From an uncultured Actinomycetes bacterium (lineage in GTDB: Bacteria > Actinomycetota > Actinomycetes > Mycobacteriales > Nakamurellaceae), in the NCBI GenBank assembly GCA_937926105.1, contig CALANS010000128.1, forward strand, positions 21,572 to 85,571: 64,000 nucleotides of DNA. The letters run 5' to 3'. How positions within the stretch are numbered: the stretch's first letter is position 1; every line of letters starts with the position of its first letter. Positions 57,762-64,000 of this stretch are shown in pieces. A program made the position numbers and the translations under genes. The notes under the pieces are model-generated. The model was not told the DNA's origin and ran no database searches. It saw only the letters and a program-made list of their open reading frames with translations.

Positions 57762-60671
57762 ATGACCGAAACGGTCGGCTCCGCCTCAGCGGCATCCAAC
57801 GGCACGACATCCAGTGGGGGCACCGGATCGCGCCGCAAGAGCACGGCTCGGGGAGGGCTGCGGTTGCAGCGGCTGTACACCACCGAGGGCGTGCACCCCT
57901 ATGACGAGGTGACGTGGGAGCGGCGCGACGTTGTGATGACCAACTGGCGGGACGGCTCGATCAACTTCGAGCAGCGCGGCGTCGAGTTCCCGGACTTCTG
58001 GTCGGTCAACGCCACCAACATCGTCACCAGCAAGTACTTCCGCGGTGCGGTCGGCACCCCGCAGCGCGAGTCCAGCCTGCGCCAGATCATCGACCGGGTG
58101 GTGACGGCATACACCACCGCCGGCACCGAGAACGGCTACTTCGCGACCGAAGACGATGCTCAGATCTTCGCCGATGAGCTCACGTGGATGTTGCTGCACC
58201 AGGTCTTCGCATTCAACTCTCCAGTGTGGTTCAACGTGGGGACCGATGCACCGCAACAGGTTTCGGCCTGTTTCATCCTCGCGGTGGACGACACCATGGA
58301 GTCCATCCTGAACTGGTACCGCGAGGAGGGGCTGATCTTCAAAGGCGGCTCCGGGGCGGGGCTGAACCTCTCGAGGATCCGCTCGTCCAAGGAGTTGCTG
58401 TCCTCCGGTGGCGGTGCTTCCGGGCCGGTGTCGTTCATGCGGGGAGCGGACGCCTCGGCCGGCACCATCAAGTCCGGCGGCGCCACCCGGCGCGCGGCCA
58501 AGATGGTGGTGCTGGATGTCGACCACCCCGACATCGAGGAGTTCATCGAGACCAAGGCCAAAGAGGAGAACAAGATCCGGGTGCTGCGCGATGCCGGGTT
58601 CGATATGGACCTGGGTGGCGCGGATATCGTCTCGGTGCAGTATCAGAATGCGAACAACTCGGTGCGGGTCTCCGACGAGTACATGCGGGCCGTGGAGTCC
58701 GGCAGTCAGTTCGGGCTGCGCGCCCGCAAGACCGGTGAGGTCATCGAGACGGTCGACGCCAAGGCGCTGTTCGACAAGATGACCCAGGCGGCCTGGGAGT
58801 GTGCCGACCCAGGCATTCAGTATGACGACACCATCAACGACTGGCACACCTGCCCGGAGTCGGGCCGGATCAACGCATCCAACCCGTGCAGCGAGTACAT
58901 GCACCTGGACAACTCCTCGTGCAACCTGGCGTCGCTGAACCTGCTGAAGTTCCTGTCCGATGACGGCTCCTTCGACTCCGACAAGTTCTCCCGCGCGGTG
59001 GAGTTCGTCATCACCGCCATGGACATCTCCATCTGCTTCGCGGACTTCCCGACCGAGAAGATCGGCGAGACCACCCGCGCCTACCGCCAACTCGGCATCG
59101 GGTACGCCAACCTGGGAGCGCTGCTGATGGCTACCGCGCACGCCTACGACTCCGAGGGCGGGCGCACCCTGGCGGCGGCCATTACCTCCTTGATGCAGGC
59201 CACCGCGTACCGTCGGTCGGCGGAGTTGGCGGCCGTGGTGGGAACCTACGACGGCTACCTGCGCAACGCCGACGCCCACAAGCGGGTGATCCGCAAGCAC
59301 GCCGCCGCCAACGACGCGGTGCGTCCCGTGGGCGGCAGCGACGCCGACATTCTGAAGGTCGCGTCGAAGATCTGGCAGGAGACTATTTCACTGGGCGAGA
59401 AGAACGGTTACCGAAACGCGCAGGCAAGCGTCCTCGCGCCAACGGGAACCATCGGGCTCATGATGGACTGCGACACCACCGGTGTGGAGCCGGATCTCGC
59501 GCTGGTCAAGTTCAAGAAGTTGGTCGGCGGCGGCTCCATGCAGATCGTCAACCAGACCGTGCCCCGGGCGCTGAAGTCTCTGGGCTACCAGGATGAGCAG
59601 GCCGAAGCCGTCGTCGAGTACATCGCCGAGCACGGTCATGTGGTGGATGCACCCGGTCTGCGACCCGAGCATTACGAGGTGTTCGACTGCGCCATGGGGG
59701 AGCGGTCCATCGCACCCATGGGACACGTTCGGATGATGGCGGCCATCCAGCCGTTCATCTCCGGCGCGATCTCCAAGACGGTCAACATGCCGGAGTCTGC
59801 GACGGTGGCGGATGTCGCTGAGATCTACACGCAGGGCTGGAAGCTCGGCCTGAAGGCGCTGGCGATCTACCGGGACAATTGCAAGGTCGGACAGCCGCTG
59901 TCGGCCAAGAAGTCGGGCGCCGACAAGGCGGCCGCGGCTGTGGCTGCGCCCGCCGAGCCGGGACGCCCGGTGCGTCGTCGGCTGCCCAAGAAGCGTCCGT
60001 CGCAGACGGTGTCGTTCACCGTGGGCGGCGCCGAGGGTTACCTGACCACCGGCTCCTATCCGGACGACGGGCTGGGCGAGGTGTTTATCAAGCTCGGCAA
60101 GCAGGGCTCCACGCTGGCCGGCGTGATGGACGCGTTCTCCATCGCGGTGTCGGTGGGTCTGCAGTACGGCATTCCACTGGAGAGCTATGTCTCCAAGTTC
60201 ACCAACCTGCGCTTCGAGCCGGCCGGCATGACCGACGACCCGGACATCCGGATTGCCAGCTCGGTGATGGACTACCTGTTCCGGAGGATCGCGTTGGACT
60301 ACCTGCCGGTGGACAAGCGTGCCGAGTTGGGCATCTTTTCGGCGGCCGAGCGCACCGCGCAGGTGGCGGCCCAGGCCGGTGGCGTGATCCCCGAGAGCGA
60401 CTCCGATGACACCGGCGATGTCGCCGAGCGGGTGGAGGAGATGCGCACCTCGGTCGATGCCACGCCGCAGCCGACGGTCAAGTCCGAACGGGAGGCCAAC
60501 GAGCGCGGCGCCCGCTCCACCGGCGCGGCCGGATCGTCCACCGAACTGTTGGAGCTGGTGATCGGCAAGTCCGCGGACGCGCCGCTGTGCATGACGTGCG
60601 GCACCAAGATGCGTCCGTCCGGTGCGTGCTACGTCTGCGAGGGCTGCGGCTCGACCTCCGGCTGCAGCTGA
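57762..60671 (+). CDS. nrdJ: Vitamin B12-dependent (class II) ribonucleotide reductase
   Basis: 969 aa. Reduces ribonucleotides using adenosylcobalamin, independent of oxygen. The catalytic core has FNSPVWFNVG, SACFILAVDDTMESI, LIFKGGSGAGLNLSRIRSSK, NPCSEYMHLDNSSCNLASLN and QASVLAPTGTIGLMMDCDTT. The C-terminus holds the redox Cys-rich tail CMTCGTKMRPSGACYVCEGC. AAAGGA lies before the ATG. Cobalamin riboswitch signatures are not seen in the 123-base gap; control is probably by the neighbouring NrdR. It is the last core-genome gene before the accessory region. Confidence 0.97.
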   Translation: MTETVGSASAASNGTTSSGGTGSRRKSTARGGLRLQRLYTTEGVHPYDEVTWERRDVVMTNWRDGSINFEQRGVEFPDFWSVNATNIVTSKYFRGAVGTPQRESSLRQIIDRVVTAYTTAGTENGYFATEDDAQIFADELTWMLLHQVFAFNSPVWFNVGTDAPQQVSACFILAVDDTMESILNWYREEGLIFKGGSGAGLNLSRIRSSKELLSSGGGASGPVSFMRGADASAGTIKSGGATRRAAKMVVLDVDHPDIEEFIETKAKEENKIRVLRDAGFDMDLGGADIVSVQYQNANNSVRVSDEYMRAVESGSQFGLRARKTGEVIETVDAKALFDKMTQAAWECADPGIQYDDTINDWHTCPESGRINASNPCSEYMHLDNSSCNLASLNLLKFLSDDGSFDSDKFSRAVEFVITAMDISICFADFPTEKIGETTRAYRQLGIGYANLGALLMATAHAYDSEGGRTLAAAITSLMQATAYRRSAELAAVVGTYDGYLRNADAHKRVIRKHAAANDAVRPVGGSDADILKVASKIWQETISLGEKNGYRNAQASVLAPTGTIGLMMDCDTTGVEPDLALVKFKKLVGGGSMQIVNQTVPRALKSLGYQDEQAEAVVEYIAEHGHVVDAPGLRPEHYEVFDCAMGERSIAPMGHVRMMAAIQPFISGAISKTVNMPESATVADVAEIYTQGWKLGLKALAIYRDNCKVGQPLSAKKSGADKAAAAVAAPAEPGRPVRRRLPKKRPSQTVSFTVGGAEGYLTTGSYPDDGLGEVFIKLGKQGSTLAGVMDAFSIAVSVGLQYGIPLESYVSKFTNLRFEPAGMTDDPDIRIASSVMDYLFRRIALDYLPVDKRAELGIFSAAERTAQVAAQAGGVIPESDSDDTGDVAERVEEMRTSVDATPQPTVKSEREANERGARSTGAAGSSTELLELVIGKSADAPLCMTCGTKMRPSGACYVCEGCGSTSGCS

Positions 60672-60797
60672 GGGTGGGTAAACCAGGCTTGTCCCCCAAG
60701 ACGGCAATAAGCCTTCGTGTATCAAGAAGGATTTAGGTAAACCGAACACGATCCTCTGAAATGAGTGGCAACGAGTCCGCAAATGGCAAGCAACGCG

Positions 60798-60826
60798 AGC
60801 CCGGCCCTTCTACTCGAGGGGCCGGG
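60798..60826 (+). terminator. Terminator-like hairpin after nrdJ
   Basis: GCCCGGCCC (60798-60806) pairs with GGGCCGGGC (60818-60826), 11-base loop, 126 bases after the nrdJ stop. No T-run. Confidence 0.6.
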
Positions 60827-60969
60827 CCTGCGGTGCGTGCGTGGACGCGAAGAGTAGCCCCGTCGTGCTGTCGCGCGTGACAGGGAGCAGGTGCCTGGCT
60901 CCGGCGTTGCGGCACCTCGAGCCGACACCGATGTCGGCGCAATCTCGTCAGATGAAGTGGGCTGCACAG

Positions 60970-61015
60970 GCCCAGAAAGAAACCTGCGGCCCGATCCTGG
61001 CAGACCGGGCCGCAG
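60970..61015 (-). terminator. Minus-strand intrinsic terminator
   Basis: CTGCGGCCCG (60984-60993) pairs with CGGGCCGCAG (61006-61015). Read on the minus strand the stem is followed by GTTTCTTTCT, so it would stop leftward transcription. No minus-strand gene that needs it is evident, which suggests a minus-strand transcript or a remnant from rearrangement. Confidence 0.6.
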
Positions 61016-61113
61016 AGGCACCGACCAAGTGGCCGAGTGCGGGGCGTTCACCCGTATCTGACCACACCTGGTGCCGGCTTGTCCATACGGCATACGGGCG
61101 GAGGTAAAGAGAG

Positions 61114-61251
61114 ATGGCAACGAGGAACACCAGGCAGACGATCGCGAAGGCTGCGTCGGCTGCCAGCAAGGTGCTGAACAGCCCGAAGGCGGGCAAGGCC
61201 GCGAAGTCGGCTGCCGCCAGCGCGTTGTCGCAGACGCCGAAGCGGAAGTGA
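61114..61251 (+). CDS. Small basic Ala/Lys-rich protein, 45 aa, upstream of CBASS operon
   Basis: 45 aa, beginning MATRNTRQTIAKAASAA and ending ALSQTPKRK, with the middle block LNSPKAGKAAKSAAASA. Composition is Ala, Lys, Ser; net strongly basic, probably helical. GGAGG lies nine bases before the ATG, so translation is likely. Small proteins with an (A)SKVL...PKA.KA.KS.A.SALSQ pattern recur in bacterial genomes in my recollection, without a firm function. It is separated by a hairpin and 83 bases from the nucleotide cyclase gene and may be part of the same transcript, as a leader, regulator or antitoxin-like partner. Confidence 0.7.
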   Translation: MATRNTRQTIAKAASAASKVLNSPKAGKAAKSAAASALSQTPKRK

Positions 61252-61256
61252 CCCTC

Positions 61257-61283
61257 GGCGGCCCTCCCTGTGGGGAGGCCGCC
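61257..61283 (+). terminator. Hairpin between the small ORF and the CD-NTase gene
   Basis: GGCGGCC (61257-61263) pairs with GGCCGCC (61277-61283), with CTCCC/GGGAG extending the stem inside around a TGTG loop. No T-run. It could terminate most transcription after the small gene or act as an attenuator or processing site before the CBASS genes. Confidence 0.6.
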
Positions 61284-61334
61284 GCCTGGCCGTGCTGACC
61301 GGTACGACCTCTCTTCAACCTCTAGGAGGCCGCC

Positions 61335-62393
61335 ATGCGGCGGACCGCTGACAGCTCGTTCTCCAAGTTGGACGAGAACCTCAACCTCGACCCGTTCGTG
61401 CGCCTGAAGGCGCAGAACGTCCACAACACCATCCGGGAGGACCTCGCGAAGACAGGCCTCATCGCGGGCAGCTTCCTCCAGGGCTCGTTCGCCCGGAAGA
61501 CGATGCTGAAACCGCTCAAGGACGTCGACATCGTGTGTCTTCTCCCCGCATACAAATGGGGCTTGCTGTGCGGGCCTGACGGCCCGGGCGCGGCCATGGG
61601 GTCGTTCAAAGCACCCCTCAAGGACAGATGGCCCGACATTCAGTTCGACGTCGGCGACGAGCCGGCCGGTAAGGCTCTCCGATTGACGCTCACTGGAGTC
61701 GACTTCACGATCGACCTCGTGCCCGCTTTCGACACCGAAGATGATTACGTCCTCATCGGTGACCGATTCGACGGGACCTGGGAGCCAAGCAACACGCGCA
61801 TCCAGCTGAAGCGGGTCTCCGATCGGAACCAAGCTACGGACGGCCAGTTTGTCCACCAGGTTCGCGAACTCAAATCCTTCACGAAACACCACGGTGAGCT
61901 CGGTTTCGTGACAGGCATTGTCATGGAGTCGCTGACATACGCCGTCGTCGACCGCAAAATGCTCGACAAGGACGCGGTCGCGGCGGTCCTCGAGCACGCC
62001 AAGGACGCCGTCAAGGGTCGGGTGCTCGAGCCCGCCGGGGAGGATGATGTCAGTGCCAAGTGGACCGCTGAGGAGCGGCAGACTGCTGCTCGAGTATTTG
62101 CAGATGCCTCCCACAAGGCTGCAGAGGCGATTGAGCTTGAGCGCGCGGGCGACATGGACGGCGCAATCAGCGTGTGGCACTCGATGTTCGGCGATGCCTT
62201 CCCCGAAGCGCCGAATCGGCCGGTCGCCGACGTGATGGCTGCGTTCGCTGCCGGCAGCATTTCGAGCGCCGGGCGGCCGAGCACCACGACCGCAGCGCGC
62301 CAAGCCTCGGCACCAGGACGGTCGTGGTTGCGCAGTTTTGGTGACGGTACGGTCTCGGTTTGCGATCAACCTGGCAAGTGGGCCTCGCGTTGA
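61335..62393 (+). CDS. CBASS CD-NTase (cGAS/DncV-like nucleotidyltransferase)
   Basis: 352 aa. The nucleotidyltransferase motif G50-S51 lies in LQGSFARKTMLKP, with metal-binding Asp63 and Asp65 in LKDVDIVCLL and third Asp127 in VDFTIDLVPAF. This is the CD-NTase/OAS-like pattern; such enzymes make cyclic di- or trinucleotides upon phage infection. The middle part (VHQVRELKSFTKHHGELGF, GIVMESLTYAV) matches the helical half of the fold. AGGAGG lies before the ATG. The C-terminal 50 residues (from about ISSAGRPSTT) are less conserved and look flexible; the chain ends KWASR rather than in Gly. The E2-like gene starts overlapping its stop. Nucleotide product and clade cannot be set by eye. Confidence 0.9.
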   Translation: MRRTADSSFSKLDENLNLDPFVRLKAQNVHNTIREDLAKTGLIAGSFLQGSFARKTMLKPLKDVDIVCLLPAYKWGLLCGPDGPGAAMGSFKAPLKDRWPDIQFDVGDEPAGKALRLTLTGVDFTIDLVPAFDTEDDYVLIGDRFDGTWEPSNTRIQLKRVSDRNQATDGQFVHQVRELKSFTKHHGELGFVTGIVMESLTYAVVDRKMLDKDAVAAVLEHAKDAVKGRVLEPAGEDDVSAKWTAEERQTAARVFADASHKAAEAIELERAGDMDGAISVWHSMFGDAFPEAPNRPVADVMAAFAAGSISSAGRPSTTTAARQASAPGRSWLRSFGDGTVSVCDQPGKWASR

Positions 62394-62905
62394 GCGACGT
62401 CCTGGAGGACCCGGCGCGTGTACGCCGGGTCCTCCAGGACGAGCTGTTCGGCGTGACCGTCGACCACCTCCTTCAGCCTCGATGCGGCGGCTTGGTCATT
62501 GACATCACGTTCGCACCTCTGCCCGAGCTTGCGCCCGCAGGCTATAGCGCCGAACGCGGTCGGGTGAGCGTCCGGCCTGACGGCGCCATCTATGCGTTCC
62601 CGCTTGGGTCGACGAATCGGACCTGGCGCCACCGCAACCCGTCGCCACTGGGACCCGCGTTCGGGACGCTCGCCGGTGACCTGTGCCTGTGGTACCCGAA
62701 CGATCCGCGTTCGCTGCGTTGGGAATGGGAGGACGGTTTGGAGCAGTACATCACTCGCTTGCACCGTCACCTGCTTTTCGAGGAGTACTTTCGCCGCGAG
62801 GCCAAGTGGCCTGTGGAAGACGCTCCGCATGGTGAACCTGTCACCGGCGCTCACCCCATCCGCAGCGCATTCATGCGCGAGGAGGAATGCCGATGGGCGT
62901 CCTGA
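62378..62905 (+). CDS. Stand-alone E2-like (ubiquitin-conjugating-like) protein of a short type II CBASS
   Basis: 175 aa. Bacterial E2-family pattern: H85-R-N87 in TWRHRNPSPLG, candidate catalytic Cys103 in GDLCLWYPNDP, then LRWEWEDGLEQYITRLHRHL and the tail EAKWPVEDAPHGE. Only an E2 is present; there is no E1 or JAB protease domain, as in the short type II CBASS in which E2 conjugates or primes the cyclase. GTG at 62378 overlaps the cyclase gene by 16 bases; TTG at 62390 would give a four-base TTGA overlap. Coupling to the cyclase gene is clear either way. Confidence 0.83.
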   Translation: MGLALSDVLEDPARVRRVLQDELFGVTVDHLLQPRCGGLVIDITFAPLPELAPAGYSAERGRVSVRPDGAIYAFPLGSTNRTWRHRNPSPLGPAFGTLAGDLCLWYPNDPRSLRWEWEDGLEQYITRLHRHLLFEEYFRREAKWPVEDAPHGEPVTGAHPIRSAFMREEECRWAS

Positions 62906-63495
62906 CCGTCCACATGCTGGCCGCCGAGGCCGCTGGTGCACCCGCGGCGTCTAGCGGCGGTGACTCCACGAATGTCTGGGTCGTTGTCGCGCTTACCCTT
63001 CTCGGCTCCTCAGTCATCGCCGGGGTCATCACCAATGTGCTCGCAAACCTACACGCCACGGCGGCGTCGAGACGCGAGGGGTATGCGAACGCGGTCCGTT
63101 CACTCATCGCACGTGGGGAGTACCCGTACCGCGTGCGGCGTCGGGTTTCCGACGAGCCCGACGTACTCTCCGCTCTTGTGAGCAGAGGGCACGACCTCCA
63201 AGAGCAACTCGCTGCTTGTCGTACATGGGTCGCATCCGAACACTGGGCCATGGGCGAGTTGTTTGACGAGGCGCTCGCCGCGATCGATGCTGCCGTGAAA
63301 CCAGCGACGGGGGACGCCTGGAATCAGGAACCCACCACGACCGCGAGCGGAATGAACCTCAACGGGTGGGGCCCTGGGGATCAATGGCCGCACATCGCGA
63401 AGTTGGAACGCGCCATCTCCTACCGGTTCGGCTGGCGCCGACTACTTTCGCGACGGCCATCCTTCTTCGGCGTGCACCGGCGCAACACGCCGTAA
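62893..63495 (+). CDS. Single-pass membrane protein, candidate CBASS effector (uncharacterised family)
   Basis: 200 aa. A short N-terminal tail, one transmembrane helix (NVWVVVALTLLGSSVIAGVI, about residues 27-50) and a 150-residue cytosolic domain starting SRREGYANAVRSLIARGEYP. Notable conserved-looking parts are YPYRVRRRVSDEPDVLSAL, HDLQEQLAACRTWVASEHW and MNLNGWGPGDQWPH. I do not recognise it as a nuclease, phospholipase, TIR, SAVED or beta-barrel Cap15 protein. ATG at 62893 is chosen for GGAGG seven bases upstream; ATG 62887 is too close to it. Overlaps the E2-like gene by 13 bases. By position and membrane topology it is the likely effector that binds the cyclic nucleotide and damages the membrane. 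Confidence 0.72.
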   Translation: MGVLTVHMLAAEAAGAPAASSGGDSTNVWVVVALTLLGSSVIAGVITNVLANLHATAASRREGYANAVRSLIARGEYPYRVRRRVSDEPDVLSALVSRGHDLQEQLAACRTWVASEHWAMGELFDEALAAIDAAVKPATGDAWNQEPTTTASGMNLNGWGPGDQWPHIAKLERAISYRFGWRRLLSRRPSFFGVHRRNTP

Positions 63496-63593
63496 CTCGG
63501 TAGTCAGAAAGTGATCCCCCAATAATTACGGTGATTTAAACGAGCGCAGCGCTCACATGGATTGCCGGTCGTTTGAGCGGGAGGAGCGTTCCC

Positions 63594-64000
63594 GTGGTCC
63601 ACGAGGTCAAGGTTCGACAGCCGCTCACGCCCCTGGATCTCGGCATCGTTGAGCGGGCGCTCGGGGATGTTCCTCTCGACTTACGAACCAAGGATTACGT
63701 GCCGGCGCCGTACATCACCATCGACGGCCGGATCAACCCAGCGACGAGCTTCTACCTGTGGCATCACTGCCGGTCTCGTCCACACCTCGGTACCGCTACT
63801 CGCATTGCCGGCGACCTCCGGGGTTGGGTTGACTTCCTCGTCAACGAACGCAAGCACCCACCGTTCATAGACGAGCGCGACCCTGTGCTGATGGCCACTG
63901 AAGACGACTGGGCCGCCTTTACCGCCACAGCCAGTACCCGGAGTCTGAACCGCCCTGGGTTTGATGGAGACTCGGGCTATTTGATTCCGACCAGCATCTC
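63594..64000 (+). CDS. Probable tyrosine site-specific integrase, N-terminal part (cut by window end)
   Basis: 135 residues visible before the edge. GTG at 63594 follows GGGAGGAG. After a leader (LTPLDLGIVERALGDVPLDL), residues about 45-115 resemble the SAM-like DNA-binding domain of tyrosine recombinases: NPATSFYLWHHC, TATRIAGDLRGWVDFLVNER and MATEDDWAAFTATAST. The catalytic Arg/His/Tyr are beyond the window, so the assignment is provisional. Codon use is less GC-biased than upstream genes. Its presence next to CBASS suggests the defence genes sit on an integrated element. Confidence 0.6.
   Translation, partial: MVHEVKVRQPLTPLDLGIVERALGDVPLDLRTKDYVPAPYITIDGRINPATSFYLWHHCRSRPHLGTATRIAGDLRGWVDFLVNERKHPPFIDERDPVLMATEDDWAAFTATASTRSLNRPGFDGDSGYLIPTSI

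Larger units (their letters stand above)
60672..61113. other. Junction of core genome and accessory region, structured non-coding stretch
   Basis: 442 bases without a supported gene. 60672-60780 is noticeably AT-richer than the core genome and contains GGTAAACC twice (60677-60684, 60736-60743). From 60798 there are four stem-loops in 220 bases: 60798-60826, AGGTGCC/GGCACCT (60889-60895 and 60911-60917), GCCGACA/TGTCGGC (60921-60938) and 60984-61015. Possible plus-strand open frames are low-complexity. It may hold the operon promoter or a small RNA. Confidence 0.55.

Noticed and set aside
61021..61060. tRNA-Ser/Leu-like fragment (AAGTGGCCGAGTG) as an attachment site
   Set aside because: Only the D-arm-like words match; no acceptor stem, anticodon stem or T arm can be folded.
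60948..62369. 473-codon open frame on the minus strand opposite the CD-NTase gene
   Set aside because: It mirrors the real gene's codon structure, lacks a ribosome site and recognisable motifs, and is explained by GC-rich codon bias on the other strand.

Overview
The window is chromosomal DNA from a high-GC Gram-positive actinobacterium. Coding density is high, GTG starts are common, and almost all third codon positions are G or C. The housekeeping gene order matches two blocks of the Mycobacterium tuberculosis chromosome: Rv1822-Rv1832 (pgsA2, DUF881, sbp, DUF881, gcvH, garA, merR/ftsR, bfn, merR/resR, gcvB) and Rv2718c-Rv2744c (nrdR, LysM protein, lexA, hflX, dapF, miaA, Rv2728c, DUF349, miaB, recX, recA, DUF3046, pspM, pspA). 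It is not a mycobacterium: recA has no intein, the ribonucleotide reductase is the B12-dependent class II enzyme with NrdR, and there is an RNase Y and a secreted protein with SLH domains. A Nakamurella-like or other Frankia-related lineage is my guess, from general knowledge rather than a search.

Layout. 1-4143 (minus strand): a truncated 2-oxoacid dehydrogenase E1 and a lysine-catabolism pair (aldehyde dehydrogenase and lysine 6-aminotransferase). 4258-8687: a glycosyltransferase, a small membrane protein, tRNA-Pro(GGG), an OsmC peroxiredoxin, and alanine dehydrogenase divergent from its Lrp-type regulator. 8763-22575: galU, then the pgsA-DUF881-sbp-DUF881-gcvH-garA-ftsR-bfn-resR block. A MarR-MFS-Eis cassette then interrupts the synteny before a tandem glycine riboswitch and gcvP. 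22722-28883: a membrane-anchored binding-protein/VWA fusion, pspA-pspM, and an Hsp70-type ATPase fused to a transmembrane and extracytoplasmic domain. 29138-33728: DUF3046, recA with an SOS box, recX, RNase Y. 34695-44613 reads as a glutamate-acquisition locus: gluABCD, a divergent two-component system with an orphan TAXI binding lipoprotein, and a secreted SLH-domain gamma-glutamyltransferase. 44806-60671: miaB, DUF349 protein, Rv2728c-like protein, miaA, dapF, MFS/ArsR pair, hflX, tatA, lexA divergent from a LysM protein, nrdR, nrdJ.

60672 to the end is accessory DNA with lower GC and less biased codons. It holds a structured non-coding stretch, a 45-aa basic small protein, and a compact three-gene CBASS anti-phage operon. 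The operon encodes a CD-NTase nucleotide cyclase, a stand-alone E2-like protein, and a 200-aa single-pass membrane protein of unknown family that is the candidate effector. The start of a probable tyrosine integrase is cut by the window edge. This short type II-like CBASS with an unfamiliar membrane effector is the most interesting content of the window.

How parts work together. Lysine, alanine, glycine and glutamate handling genes dominate the first 45 kb. GarA (a phospho-switch acting on glutamate metabolism in relatives), the glycine riboswitch, AldR-like regulator and glutamate uptake operon together suggest tight control of amino-acid nitrogen. The second half is a DNA-damage and nucleotide-supply neighbourhood (recA, recX, lexA, LysM checkpoint protein, nrdR, nrdJ) with visible LexA sites and, before nrdR, palindromes and a DnaA-box-like sequence.
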